64,000 bases of DNA from Haloarcula vallismortis ATCC 29715 (lineage in GTDB: Archaea > Halobacteriota > Halobacteria > Halobacteriales > Haloarculaceae): NCBI RefSeq assembly GCF_000337775.1, contig NZ_AOLQ01000015.1, forward strand, positions 1-64,000, read 5' to 3'. The notes under the pieces were generated by a model. That model was given only the letters and a program-made list of their open reading frames with translations. It was not told the DNA's origin and made no database searches. Shown one piece after another: positions 26,132 through 35,112 of the stretch. Each line of letters opens with the position of its first letter. The stretch's first letter is position 1. The position numbers and the translations under genes are program-made.

Positions 26132-27277
26132 CTATGCCGAACAGTACACTTCTTGGCCGGCAACATATGTTCGGACTATCGACGGAGCCGGGTTCGGATC
26201 AATAATAATAATATCGGCTCTTGCCCCACGCTCCAACCGCCCCCGGTCGTATAAGCCGGCAGCAGCAGCTGGTGCAGTAGAAACACGCAACACCCGGTCT
26301 TTCAGCGAGTCACGGTTTTCAATGAAAACGGATCTAAGCAGTGATTGCGGCCGAAAGTCGCTACAAAGGATGTCTACAACGCCGTCTTTGATGGCCTGAG
26401 ACGCATCGGGCCCGTCCCACAAGCTTCCACCGCGAACCACATTCGGCGCACCCATCGCAACAGTCAGATTTAGCTCAGTTGCACGCTGCGCAATGCGGTG
26501 GGAAAGCGGGTACTCGCTGATGTCTACCCCGATGGCAGCGGCGTTACTTACACTTGCAACAGTCTCATCGTCGTGTGAGGCAACCGGTATATTTCTACTG
26601 CTCGCTGAATCCGTGATCTTTCGCGCACGCGATACTATTTCTGTGTCAGAGACGCTTCCCCGGCGTGTTTCCAGGGCCTGAATGCTTGTTTCCAATTCCT
26701 CATCGAGGCGGTCATATCGTTGTGCAAGTGTATTTTCACCGGCAAACTGACCCCGTCCGGAGGTGTGTGAGACAAGGGAGACGAGGTCGCCCCCTGATCG
26801 GATTTCCTGTGAGACAGCGTCAACTGCCGCTTCGTTGGTCAGTTCACACCGCATATGAAGTCTGTTATCAATCCGGGCACCAGTCTCGTGGTCGAAGTCC
26901 CGTATATGCTCGGCGAGACGACGGGCTAATTCGATGCTCCGGTGATTATCTGGAACGTCTTCGAAGGAAATAGCATGATACTTGGTCGTAACTCCCGCGC
27001 TGGCATTAGCGATATCACACCGATCCAGAGCAATGGTCGTGTCGACGCGCTCGCCAGCTCTTGGAAACAGATGGCGTTCGATGTCATCACCGTGGAGATC
27101 AACCAGTCCAGGCAGGACGTATTTTCCCGTCGCATCAATATCGTGAGTACCATTAGATTCTGCTTCCACTGAGACTATTTTCCCGTCCGAGAACGTTACC
27201 GTCCCGTTCTCTATTTCTGTGGTCGGCGTAACAACAGTTCCTCCCGAGATCGATGTCTGGTTTGCATTATCACTCAT
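26132..27277 (-). CDS. phnM: PhnM-like amidohydrolase (phosphonate C-P lyase pathway)
   Basis: A 381-residue amidohydrolase-superfamily protein. The PhnM signature is VLPGLVDLHGDDIERHLFPR, with the first metal ligands where most amidohydrolases have H-x-H. Further matches are CDIANASAGVTTKYHAISFE, LVSLVSHTSGRGQ, PVASHDDETVASV, and VAMGAPNVVRGGSLWDG. In C-P lyase pathways PhnM removes diphosphate from ribose-1-methylphosphonate 5-triphosphate. No other phn gene is visible in this window, so it is an orphan. It could serve a phn operon elsewhere or act on a related nucleotide. About 710 bases without a gene lie upstream. Confidence 0.82.
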   Translation of the reverse strand: MSDNANQTSISGGTVVTPTTEIENGTVTFSDGKIVSVEAESNGTHDIDATGKYVLPGLVDLHGDDIERHLFPRAGERVDTTIALDRCDIANASAGVTTKYHAISFEDVPDNHRSIELARRLAEHIRDFDHETGARIDNRLHMRCELTNEAAVDAVSQEIRSGGDLVSLVSHTSGRGQFAGENTLAQRYDRLDEELETSIQALETRRGSVSDTEIVSRARKITDSASSRNIPVASHDDETVASVSNAAAIGVDISEYPLSHRIAQRATELNLTVAMGAPNVVRGGSLWDGPDASQAIKDGVVDILCSDFRPQSLLRSVFIENRDSLKDRVLRVSTAPAAAAGLYDRGRLERGARADIIIIDPNPAPSIVRTYVAGQEVYCSA

Positions 27278-27988
27278 GTGCTGTGATTCCCTGTAAGATG
27301 GTCAATGTGGTAACCCTCCACTGTCGAAAGTCATGAATATATGCTCGCTACGGCTATGGCACGGTCGGATATAGAGTTTATATTTATATGTAATAGACAG
27401 TTGGAGCAGCGGTTTTTCACAGGCGGGATAATTTGAGACCATCTTGTCACTCACACTGTTACCTCATAGAACAAACGCAGGTCACTCAAGCAGTGTAACA
27501 TGGTCTGAGTTTTCGATCCAGCCTGCAGAAATCAATATCCGCAACAGATTCTGGACAGTATCAACATATCAATGGTTGATAGTTTCTAAGTTGTATGTAT
27601 ATAATATCATATCAGGGTGGACAAGGTAACAGTAATTCTTACGTATTCACATTTATTAGGTTACACTTACTTTTATAACACCGGGTTAACAGGCTGAACG
27701 GGTATGTTTGACCGGTGATTTTTCCCTATTATTCCCATAGCTGGGAAGAGTATAATAGCACTTACGTAAACAGCAAGGTCGTTTGTAACAATATTACGGT
27801 ACTGAATGGTGAGCGATTCTAGCGACCCAGCCTGCTCACCAGCATATCAGTCGTTGTCTGATAGCGTAGTCGAGAAGCAACTGTTGACTTGAAGCTGTTG
27901 TGAGATGGTAGGTGTAACTACCACCGAGGTGGTGTTTGCATGTTCATAACCCGAAGATTTTACCCACCAGCGTTTGGAACACTTTTGT
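27278..27988. other. AT-rich divergent intergenic region
   Basis: About 710 bases between phnM and the xylose-dehydrogenase-like gene. It is strongly AT-rich from 27360 to 27780 and contains no convincing gene. It should carry two divergent promoters. Confidence 0.45.
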
Positions 27989-29059
27989 ATGAAAGATTGG
28001 ATTGACACATATGACGATCGTGACTGGCAAACCACCACAGAGGGAAGCATTCGATTCGCACTATTAGGCCTCGGCTGGTGGACAATCGATCTAGCACTCC
28101 CCGCAATCCAGGACTCTGATTTAGGTGAGGTCACGACGTTCGTCAGCAGCTCTTCGGAAAAGGCCAAACGCCTTGCAGATGAAAATGGTGTCGACCACGG
28201 GATCAGTTACGAAGAGTTCCACGACGGGGTAGCTGCCGACGCGTTTGATGCTGTCTACATCGGGACACCGAACGCCTTGCATCTGGAATACGCCGAAACA
28301 GCCGCGGAATTAAACAAGGCGATCCTGTGTGAGAAACCAATGGAGGCGACAGTCGGACGGGCAGAAGAGATGGTTGCGGTCTGTGAAGATGCCGCTGTCC
28401 CGCTGATGATTGCCTATCGGATGCAGACCGACCCTGCTGTCAGACGCACAAAGGAACTCATCGAAGACGGATTCATTGGTGAGCCAGTATCCGTATATGG
28501 AAATAATAGCCAGCCGCTGCTTGAAATGAATCCGGCCATGGACCAGTGGCGGCTCGATCCGGATCTGTCAGGGTATGGAACCTCAGTGATGGACTTGGGG
28601 ATTTACTCGATCAACACAACTCGATTCTTGCTCAACCGGGAACCACTGGCGGTCCAATCACGGATGGATTCTCACGACGAGGCTTTCGAAGATGTGCCTG
28701 ATGAGCGCTCTAGTGCCCTGCTTGCGCTGGAAGACGGTATCAAAATGGTCACAACCGATAGCCAGAACGCCCACAGTGATACGCAACTAAAGATAACTGG
28801 CACCGACGGGCAAATCGACCTCCGTCCAGCATTCCATGGGAAGGCGAAGCTCCACCTGACTCGAAACGAGACCACAGTAACTGTCGAACACGACAGTTTT
28901 GACGCGGAAGATGAAATGCGGGAGGAGTTCGATTACTTCGCTGACCGCGTTCTGACTGGTGCTGATATTGTTCCGGACGGCCGCCATGGTCTCCAAGATA
29001 TGCGGGTTATCCGGGCAATTCACCAAGCTGCGGAGAACGGTGAAATTGTCGAGTTGTAA
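27989..29059 (+). CDS. Gfo/Idh/MocA oxidoreductase, haloarchaeal D-xylose dehydrogenase-like
   Basis: A 356-residue protein. The Rossmann loop is RFALLGLGWWTIDLALPAI, and the phrases EEFHDGVAADAFDAVYIGTP, NALHLEYAETAAELNKAILC, EKPMEATVGRAEEMV, LMIAYRMQTDPAVRRTKELI and DQWRLDPDLSGYG follow closely. As I recall them, the haloarchaeal NADP-dependent D-xylose 1-dehydrogenases (Gfo6/Xdh) share this GWW loop and most of these phrases. EKPM carries the catalytic Lys. The reaction would be oxidation of xylose or a similar aldose to its lactone. The start MKDWIDTYDDRDWQ places RDW about as in those enzymes; an ATG 15 bases upstream is less likely. No other pentose genes are nearby, so the substrate may differ. 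Confidence 0.83.
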   Translation: MKDWIDTYDDRDWQTTTEGSIRFALLGLGWWTIDLALPAIQDSDLGEVTTFVSSSSEKAKRLADENGVDHGISYEEFHDGVAADAFDAVYIGTPNALHLEYAETAAELNKAILCEKPMEATVGRAEEMVAVCEDAAVPLMIAYRMQTDPAVRRTKELIEDGFIGEPVSVYGNNSQPLLEMNPAMDQWRLDPDLSGYGTSVMDLGIYSINTTRFLLNREPLAVQSRMDSHDEAFEDVPDERSSALLALEDGIKMVTTDSQNAHSDTQLKITGTDGQIDLRPAFHGKAKLHLTRNETTVTVEHDSFDAEDEMREEFDYFADRVLTGADIVPDGRHGLQDMRVIRAIHQAAENGEIVEL

Positions 29060-29959
29060 CTAAGTCGTTCGAGTTTTTCCACTCTTACCTCAAGTTCGTT
29101 TGCTCGGGACTCAATCCGATACGAATAGCGGCTGTTTTGTTACCTCAGTGAAAAGTGAATGCAGCACTATCAGAGTATACATTTCGAATTAGATTCTAGA
29201 TGAATGGTCCTACACCACCCACCGACTAGAATTGAATCTCACCTTTTCGAGGTACGGCAAGCCAAGAGTCGCTACGAGGGTTTACAGGTCATCGCACTAG
29301 CTGCCGGTTAAAAATGTGTGGCCTATAGATGAAAGTAATAACATCCGTACATCTGTTATAGAGGGTGCCAGCAGACCGAGGCACCAGCGGCGGCAAGTGG
29401 TATCGGGTATTTTAATTCTAAATGACAGCCTACTGGTTGGACTCGCCGGATTCGATATACAATTAAATTTGGCTATGTTTTACCATCTAAGAGCATCCAA
29501 GTTTTGTTTGACATTATTTGGAACTACAAGCACGGTCTTATATTATCAAACGTGAGTATGCAGATAGAAGTATAATATCCTGTCTTATATTTTCTATATA
29601 CGTGTGAATCCTGTGTTCATATTTTCGCTACAGAACAATACTGATCGAGATCCACTGCAGTGATAGCGCAGTCAGTCGCTCGCGCCGCAAACAAGTCAGA
29701 AGACACCGTCAATGAGAACACGACCTGTCGTGAGATACCTGGCACTGCTGATGCACGGCCGACCGTTCGGTCGTCATCGGCAAACTTCCTGTTAACAGAG
29801 AACGTTCAATGTTGACTTGGTCCCGAAGAGCGTTTTCAGAGCCCTACTGTGTGACTATGAAGATCATACAGAATTCCAACGGGATCCGTTGGTCAACACA
29901 CGCCACAGATACCTGGGTAATCCGAAAGTCATATACCGCACATTAGGCCAACCTAAAGC
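29060..29959. other. Long AT-rich intergenic region
   Basis: About 900 bases. Frames at 29316-29555 and 29817-30230 have no family resemblance, and the latter overlaps the next gene in another frame. The stretch 29410-29620 is very AT-rich. I see no repeat or RNA gene. Confidence 0.4.
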
Positions 29960-31174
29960 ATGGATAAAACAGCTGATTCAGATGGTCTCACCCGCCGCAA
30001 CTACCTCTCTGGTAGTGGCTTGGTCCTCGGCACTGCTATTGTTGCTGGCTGTTCCGGTAACGGTGCCGAACCGACCAGTACAGCTACATCGAACAATAAT
30101 GGCACAGACAGATCGACTTCATCGGATAGTGGCTCCTACACTACCTCACTTTCTCCTGTCGGGAAAGTCAAGTTTGACTCCGTCCCGGAGAACGCTTTCA
30201 CGATGTACAATCAGTATGCAGACATGTTAGTTGCGCTTAACCACGGTGACGCGGTCAATTCGATGTTTGTGCCAGAGATGGCTGGACCATCGATGAACAA
30301 CTACTATAAGCGACTTTCTGTTGTCTCTTTTGATTGGGAAAATCTCCCAAATCCCTACGATAATTTCAGCAAGGAATTCTTCTACAGCCTCGATAGTGAC
30401 ATTCACTTCCTTGACCCGGCATGGGCGATCACACAAGAGAACTGGGATGTGACCGATATCGAGGAAGTTACCGACAACATCGGACCCTTTTTTGGAAATT
30501 TTTACAGCGGAACACACGCTGACCCGCAGGAACCATACAGTGAGGACTACCAGTATTACACACTGTGGGAGCTTTTCAGTCATGTCGCAACTGTGTTTCG
30601 AGAGCGGGAGCGGTATGAACAGCTCAGGGCCGTTCATGAGGAACTCATCGAAACCATTCAGACGAACCTTCCGCCGGAGGAGGATCGGCCGACGGCAGTT
30701 CGGGTTACACTTGGCGACGGCCAGTTCTGGACGTATCACATCAACCACCCAGGATTCTGGCTCGCCGACACGCGTCCGCTCGAAGCCGACGACGCTTTCA
30801 TGGATGAAACGTGGGACGGTCTGTGGGGTTCGGTCGGCTACGAAACAATGCTGGAGGCGGACCCTGACGTGATTCTCCACCTTTGGGGAATGACGCCGCG
30901 GTACGACATGGACTCGGTCCGTGAGTCTCTCACGTCACACAGCGTCGGCCAAGAGCTTTCAGCGGTCAAGAACGACCGCGTGTACGCACACGGGATGCGG
31001 TACCAAGGGCCGATTATGAACCTCTTCCAGATAGAGATGACCGCGAAACAACTGTACCCGGACGTCTTCGGCGAGTGGCCAACCTACGAGGATGGGACCC
31101 CATATCCCGAGATCCCGACGGGCGAGCGGCTCTTCGACCGTGATCGCGTCGCCGAAATAATAACGAACGGATAG
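29960..31174 (+). CDS. ABC-transporter substrate-binding Tat lipoprotein (TroA/FepB fold)
   Basis: A 404-residue exported protein. Twin arginines at 12-13 (TRRNYLSGSGLVLGTAIVAG) and Cys31 in the lipobox VAGC mark a Tat-exported, lipid-anchored binding protein. The body follows the periplasmic-binding fold of Fe-siderophore and cobalamin binders: VKFDSVPENAFTMYNQYADM, ETMLEADPDVILHLWG, HSVGQELSAVKNDRVYAHGM. It should capture an iron complex, a cobamide or a similar ligand outside the cell. No permease or ATPase gene is adjacent, so it either pairs with distant transporter genes or is a stand-alone binder. It is followed by a broken surface-glycoprotein gene and then the origin. Confidence 0.8.
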   Translation: MDKTADSDGLTRRNYLSGSGLVLGTAIVAGCSGNGAEPTSTATSNNNGTDRSTSSDSGSYTTSLSPVGKVKFDSVPENAFTMYNQYADMLVALNHGDAVNSMFVPEMAGPSMNNYYKRLSVVSFDWENLPNPYDNFSKEFFYSLDSDIHFLDPAWAITQENWDVTDIEEVTDNIGPFFGNFYSGTHADPQEPYSEDYQYYTLWELFSHVATVFRERERYEQLRAVHEELIETIQTNLPPEEDRPTAVRVTLGDGQFWTYHINHPGFWLADTRPLEADDAFMDETWDGLWGSVGYETMLEADPDVILHLWGMTPRYDMDSVRESLTSHSVGQELSAVKNDRVYAHGMRYQGPIMNLFQIEMTAKQLYPDVFGEWPTYEDGTPYPEIPTGERLFDRDRVAEIITNG

Positions 31175-31260
31175 GGCCCTCAGAGAGAATCAGAAACTGC
31201 ACCGACCGAGAACGATTTCTCGCCCTGCACAGCGTTCGTGAACGACGCTACACGAACAGC

Positions 31261-31781
31261 CTATGGTGGCTGTTTTGACGGCTCATAAGCCCAGCTATCG
31301 GTGGTTCCCGCGTCGCTCTCCAGTTCGAGCCTCACCGTGAATTCCGACCCTGGTGCGACTGTCGTCGTACCCGTGACAGACTGGTCGGCGGCAGCCTGCG
31401 TGGTCACGAAGCCGTCGGCCGTGGTGAGTGTCGCGTCGCGGTCGGTGGTTTCGTAGGTATCTTCGACGCTGTCGGCGGAGTCGACCAGACCTATCGCTCC
31501 GGGACGGAGAAGCCGGCTGTTATTTCGTCGGCGTCACCGTCGTGAACCGGGGTACCGCTCCGATAGTCCAACTCAGCGAGTTCGACAGCGACAAAGTACG
31601 TGTCGTTGTCGGGGTCATCGACGACAATGACGTTCGAGGCATTGCGCCCCAGCGTATCTTCGCCGGCGTTCGGCCCGACGTTCGTTCGGTTGACCCAGAG
31701 GACCACCAGTCCCGCGAAAAATAGGCTCCTGAATTTATCCGTAGTCCCCGTCGTGTTTCCAGCAGGTAAGGCTGAAAGCAA
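31261..31781 (-). pseudogene. Frameshifted remnant of a BGTF-domain surface glycoprotein
   Basis: Two minus-strand frames join into one protein-like sequence. The upper part (31494-31781) reads LFFAGLVVLWVNRTNVGPN then DPDNDTYFVAVELAELDYRS. Near 31495-31515 the frame shifts and continues GLVDSADSVEDTYETTDRDA, AAADQSVTGTTTVAPGSEFT, VRLELESDAGTTDSW, stopping at 31261. The phrases DADSVE..YETTDRDAT and TGTTTVAPGSEFTVR are typical of the BGTF domain of haloarchaeal S-layer and other surface glycoproteins. Neither end looks complete. The gene is therefore a decayed copy with a frameshift, probably also truncated. It lies between the binding lipoprotein and the replication origin. Confidence 0.6.
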
Positions 31782-31988
31782 TATCTGGAAGAGGAACCCG
31801 TCTCGAGAGTGTATCGGACACGCGGTCTCTGTCCGTCGATCCCATCGGAGTATCAGTGTTCCGTGCCATGTTCGTTAGAGCCGCCTAATCGAGATATATC
31901 GCTTCCAGATTTTGGGCTGGTCAAAAACAAGATATTCGATTCCCAGTATGAGTCTGGAGCTACACACCACTGTCAGGTCGATACCGTA

Positions 31989-32670
31989 ACACCACTATGT
32001 CTGCAGTATCACCGTTTTAGAACCCTTCTTCTATGCGATTACTGCGGACATCGTGGCGTCTTACAGAGTAGGTTGGGCGACAGTCGAGCAGAGAACACCA
32101 TAGTGTCCGCAGTAATCCGGTTCTGTTCTCTCAAGCACTGTTAGAACAGCGGACATCGTGGTGTTCTAACTGTGGCCAAATCCAACCCACACCACAATGT
32201 CCGCTGTTCTCCGTCGTTCCCGTCTAGAACAGCGGACATTGCGGTGTGTTTGGAGGCGGGACAGATCGTGGAATCAACTGCAGAGGGACTGACCGAGCGA
32301 AACCGTGCCACTGGTGGGTGAGACCACTCCCACCCCACTTTGTCCGCTGTTCTTCGAAGACAGTCAAGGAGGGGGTGAGTAAGGGGCAAGAATTGAAGGA
32401 ATATCCGACCGTTAGGAGAGTGGATCAACACAATATGTGGGATTTCCAATATTATGTACTACTGTAGCCTGTTCTGCTACAGCTGCCAAACTGCATTACG
32501 GTCTAGCTCTCATTATATTATAATAAACCTTTCTCTCATACATAGTCACATTTCCTCCCCCTCCCTCCTCTCTCTAGTTACTGCGGACATAGTGGGGTGG
32601 GAGGGTCCCCGCAATCACTTATAAGCAAAAGAACAGCGGACACTCCGGACACTGCGGACAGGGGTGGTTT
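31989..32670. repeat. Upstream array of origin (ORB-like) repeats
   Basis: Copies sit at 31989-32007 (minus), 32039-32062 (plus), 32093-32115 (minus), 32142-32169 (plus), 32188-32210 (minus), 32225-32250 (plus), 32330-32354 (minus), 32578-32603 (plus), and a compound pair at 32630-32670 (plus). The best plus-strand form is GAACAGCGGACATCGTGGTG; several copies have TTACTGCGGACA instead of GAACAGCGGACA. Plus and minus copies alternate as facing pairs. The copy at 32141-32169 also has outer arms TTAGAACA and TGTTCTAA that are perfect inverted repeats. Confidence 0.82.
32511..32575. other. Candidate DNA-unwinding element and pyrimidine tract
   Basis: CATTATATTATAATAAAC at 32511-32528 is the most AT-rich run inside the repeat array. 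Just after it, 32551-32575 is an unbroken run of 25 pyrimidines on the plus strand. Easily melted DNA next to initiator sites is expected at an origin. The assignment rests on composition and position. Confidence 0.5.
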
Positions 32671-32705
32671 TATATGGTATCATTCCAATACGTCAGGTAA
32701 CAACT

Positions 32706-33950
32706 ATGGGGATGTTCGAACGCGATACCGAGATATACCTGGACCGGGACGCCCTCCGAGAGGACTACCAGCCCGCAAATCTCGTCGGGCGCGACACTGA
32801 ACTGAACAGATACCGGGCGGCTCTCCAGCCCGTTATCAACGGCGAACAGCCGAACAACATTTTCCTGTACGGAAAAACAGGAGTCGGAAAAACGGCGGGC
32901 ACGCGGTACCTTATCGACCATCTGGAAGAGGACGCGGCGAAGTACGAGGACATCGACCTTACGGTGAAGATGCTGAACTGCGACGGGCTTTCCAGCAGCT
33001 ATCAGATAGCCACTCGCCTCGTCAATGAATTCAGGGACGAAACGAGCCAGATAAGTACCACCGGGTACCCCCGGGCAACGGTGTATGACATGCTCTGGAC
33101 CGAACTTGACTCCTGTGGTGGCACTATTTACATCGTTCTTGACGAGGTCGACCACATCGAGGACGATAGTATTCTCTATCAACTTCCGCGTGCGCGAGCG
33201 AATGATAACTTGAGTTCTGCGAAGATCGGCATCATCGGTATCTCGAACGATTTCTCTTTTCGGGATGACCTGTCCCCGAAAGTCAAGAGTTCACTCTGTG
33301 AAGAGGAAATCCAGTTCCCCGCATACGACGCCAAGGAGTTGATACAGATCCTGCAACAACGCGCTGACGTAGCATTTCACGACGGCGTTCTCGAAGACGG
33401 CGTCATTGAACTGTGCGCTGCCTACGGCGCGAAAGACGCCGGCGACGCGCGTCAGTCACTTGACCTGCTCATGAAAACGGGTGACCTGGCCCGCGACAAA
33501 GCCACAGACACGATCTCGGAAGACCTTGTTCGAGAGGCACGCGACGTTCTCGAACGCGGTCGGATTCAGGAAGGCATTTCGGGACTGACCCAACACGGTC
33601 ATCTGGTCGTGTACGCAATGGTAACGCTTGACCAGGAAGGGAAGACACCGGCCCGGACACGAGACATCAGACCTCGATACACAAACTTCGCCGAGAAGGC
33701 AGGCATCGATCCGCTTGTGCCACGCCGGATGCGTGACCATCTCGGCGAACTGTCGATGTTAGGCATCATTTCGGCAATCGAGCGGAACGAGGGACGCCGC
33801 GGGGGAACTTATCGTGAGTACTCTCTCGAGATGGACCCGGAAATGATTCTCGCAGCACTTGAAAAGACTGTTGATGATGTTGGAATTCACAAATCCGTTG
33901 CTAACCTCGTTGACAACGAAGCGACGCTCTCGGACTTTCAGTCCACTTAG
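32706..33950 (+). CDS. orc1: Orc1/Cdc6 replication initiator
   Basis: A 414-residue AAA+ ATPase. The N-terminus (RDTEIYLDRDALREDYQPAN) and LVGRDTELNRYRAALQPVI are standard for archaeal Orc1/Cdc6. Walker A is LYGKTGVGKTAGTRYL and Walker B is IYIVLDEVDHIED. Sensor 1 lies in IGIIGISNDFSFRDDL. The C-terminal winged helix (HLVVYAMVTLDQEGKTPART) binds origin DNA. It should bind the flanking repeats and load the replicative helicase. I start at MGMFERDTEIYLD; an ATG 42 bases upstream lies within the promoter and repeat zone, and MFERD at 32712 is possible. It is the only initiator gene in the window. Confidence 0.92.
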   Translation: MGMFERDTEIYLDRDALREDYQPANLVGRDTELNRYRAALQPVINGEQPNNIFLYGKTGVGKTAGTRYLIDHLEEDAAKYEDIDLTVKMLNCDGLSSSYQIATRLVNEFRDETSQISTTGYPRATVYDMLWTELDSCGGTIYIVLDEVDHIEDDSILYQLPRARANDNLSSAKIGIIGISNDFSFRDDLSPKVKSSLCEEEIQFPAYDAKELIQILQQRADVAFHDGVLEDGVIELCAAYGAKDAGDARQSLDLLMKTGDLARDKATDTISEDLVREARDVLERGRIQEGISGLTQHGHLVVYAMVTLDQEGKTPARTRDIRPRYTNFAEKAGIDPLVPRRMRDHLGELSMLGIISAIERNEGRRGGTYREYSLEMDPEMILAALEKTVDDVGIHKSVANLVDNEATLSDFQST

Positions 33951-34100
33951 GAACGGCGGACATCGTGGTGTCAAAATCAGCCGGTTCGGGGCGGTTTTCA
34001 GGATATAGAACAGCGGACAGAGTGGTGTTATCGCCGACGGTCAGGGCCTCCGTTATTCTCTCCAATACCGCGTAGAACTCCGGACACGGTGGTGTCTATT
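33949..34100 (+). repeat. Downstream array of origin (ORB-like) repeats
   Basis: Three plus-strand copies lie at 33950-33973, 34007-34029 and 34074-34100, spaced about 57 and 67 bases apart. All share GGACA and GTGGTGT. The first begins at the last base of the orc1 stop codon. Unlike the upstream array, all three face the same way. Confidence 0.8.
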
Positions 34101-34501
34101 AGAGCCACCATTTCTTTTGCTGCGATGATACTTGTGGTGAAGCTCATGGATATTACTTCTGAGAATGAAAATGTGACTGATACACATATAGCACTATCTC
34201 CCGTAGTGGATCTGCGGGAAGTAGTTTTTTGCGTCAGATAATTGCTTGTTCGAAAAATTAGCGATCATCCCGAACGTCTCTTGGATTGGGCCTTACATCT
34301 GATGAAGCCTTCCGACACGGCCCAACAAATACGCTTGTGAGGTCTCCTGAAACAATCGAATACGTTTATTATAACTTTGACCTGGCGGCTGTTCGACAGT
34401 AGGTATGTCTGGTGTTCAGGTGTCGGCTAATCAGAGTGGACGTCTCACGAAGTACAGACAGAGAAACTACCGGGCCGGACGAGATTTCCTGTCCCCCACG
34501 A
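34101..34501. other. Intergenic region downstream of the origin
   Basis: About 400 bases with no convincing gene. It is AT-rich around 34130-34260 and 34350-34380. A plus-strand frame starting at 34405 overlaps the HalOD1 gene on the other strand and looks like a shadow. Confidence 0.4.
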
Positions 34502-34864
34502 TTAGCTCTGTCTTCTACAATTGTTGTCAACGGCTGACAGCTGAATCAGTCCGTCAGCGCGAACTGTCACCAGAATGTTTTGATACTGAAACGTTATGGT
34601 CTGGGTCGCTGGCCCGGTCGACTGGTTTGGCTGCGTACCGAATAGCAGTGTCTCAATCGCGTCGATGTCAATGTAGTCATGCATCGGCAAGCCACGATAC
34701 GGTTTTGCCTCTCTGTCTGTCTGATCGGCGATGGCCTGAACAATGACTACAGCCAGCTCTTGCTCGCTGGTTGGGTCGTACCAAACTTCGGTTAGAGTGC
34801 TATCCGGTGCCACAGATTGGCTCGTATCCCTATCAGCTTCCTTGGTTTGGCTCTCGTCAGTCAT
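34502..34864 (-). CDS. HalOD1 output-domain protein
   Basis: A 120-residue acidic cytoplasmic protein. After a disordered, charged N-terminus, residues about 25-110 match the haloarchaeal HalOD1 domain: ELAVVIVQAIADQTDREAKP, LPMHDYIDIDAIETLLFG and TITFQYQNILVTVRADGLIQ. HalOD1 domains are found as stand-alone proteins or as outputs of haloarchaeal signalling proteins. Their reaction is unknown. The promoter region, 34865-35112, is shared with the divergent lipoprotein gene and contains a CTATACT direct repeat. Confidence 0.78.
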   Translation of the reverse strand: MTDESQTKEADRDTSQSVAPDSTLTEVWYDPTSEQELAVVIVQAIADQTDREAKPYRGLPMHDYIDIDAIETLLFGTQPNQSTGPATQTITFQYQNILVTVRADGLIQLSAVDNNCRRQS

Positions 34865-34973
34865 TTAACTAGTAAACAGCTGGAACGTACATATAGCACA
34901 TGTATGAATATTCGGGCATATTGAGTACTGGAGCTGATCTACCCTTTGCTAGAATAATGGCTGTTTTGATGAA

Positions 34974-34993
34974 CTATACTAAATAGCTATACT
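34974..34993. repeat. CTATACT direct repeat, 13-bp period (copy 1)
   Basis: CTATACTAAATAGCTATACT: two identical heptamers 13 bases apart with AAATAG between. The same design occurs upstream and downstream of the parA operon. It lies between the divergent HalOD1 and lipoprotein genes. It may be a binding site for the partition-module DNA-binding protein or another regulator. Confidence 0.55.
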
Positions 34994-35112
34994 ACAACCA
35001 CATCGACCAATCCACACATCCCGGACAAATATGTTGATAACCACATTAGAATATGTGATAACAATAGTCATGCACCAGCGGATAGTATTTGACTGTTGAG
35101 GTGTCCATCTCC

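Larger units (their letters stand above)
31989..34100. other. Replication origin region (orc1/cdc6 with flanking repeats)
   Basis: This region contains the initiator gene orc1 and about a dozen copies of a repeat with the core GGACA followed by a GTGGTGT-like end, on both sides of the gene. An AT-rich stretch and a pyrimidine tract lie between the upstream repeats. Repeats beside a cdc6 gene are the usual layout of haloarchaeal origins, where they act as Orc1-binding (ORB) sites. The repeat sequence here differs from the main-chromosome ORB as I remember it, which fits a plasmid or secondary replicon. Confidence 0.8.

Noticed and set aside
29817-30230. A 137-codon frame overlapping the binding lipoprotein start
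   Set aside because: It overlaps the Tat lipoprotein gene in another frame; the lipoprotein has a clear signal and fold.
31989-34100. A CRISPR array
   Set aside because: The repeats occur on both strands with irregular spacing around orc1, and fit origin sites, not CRISPR.
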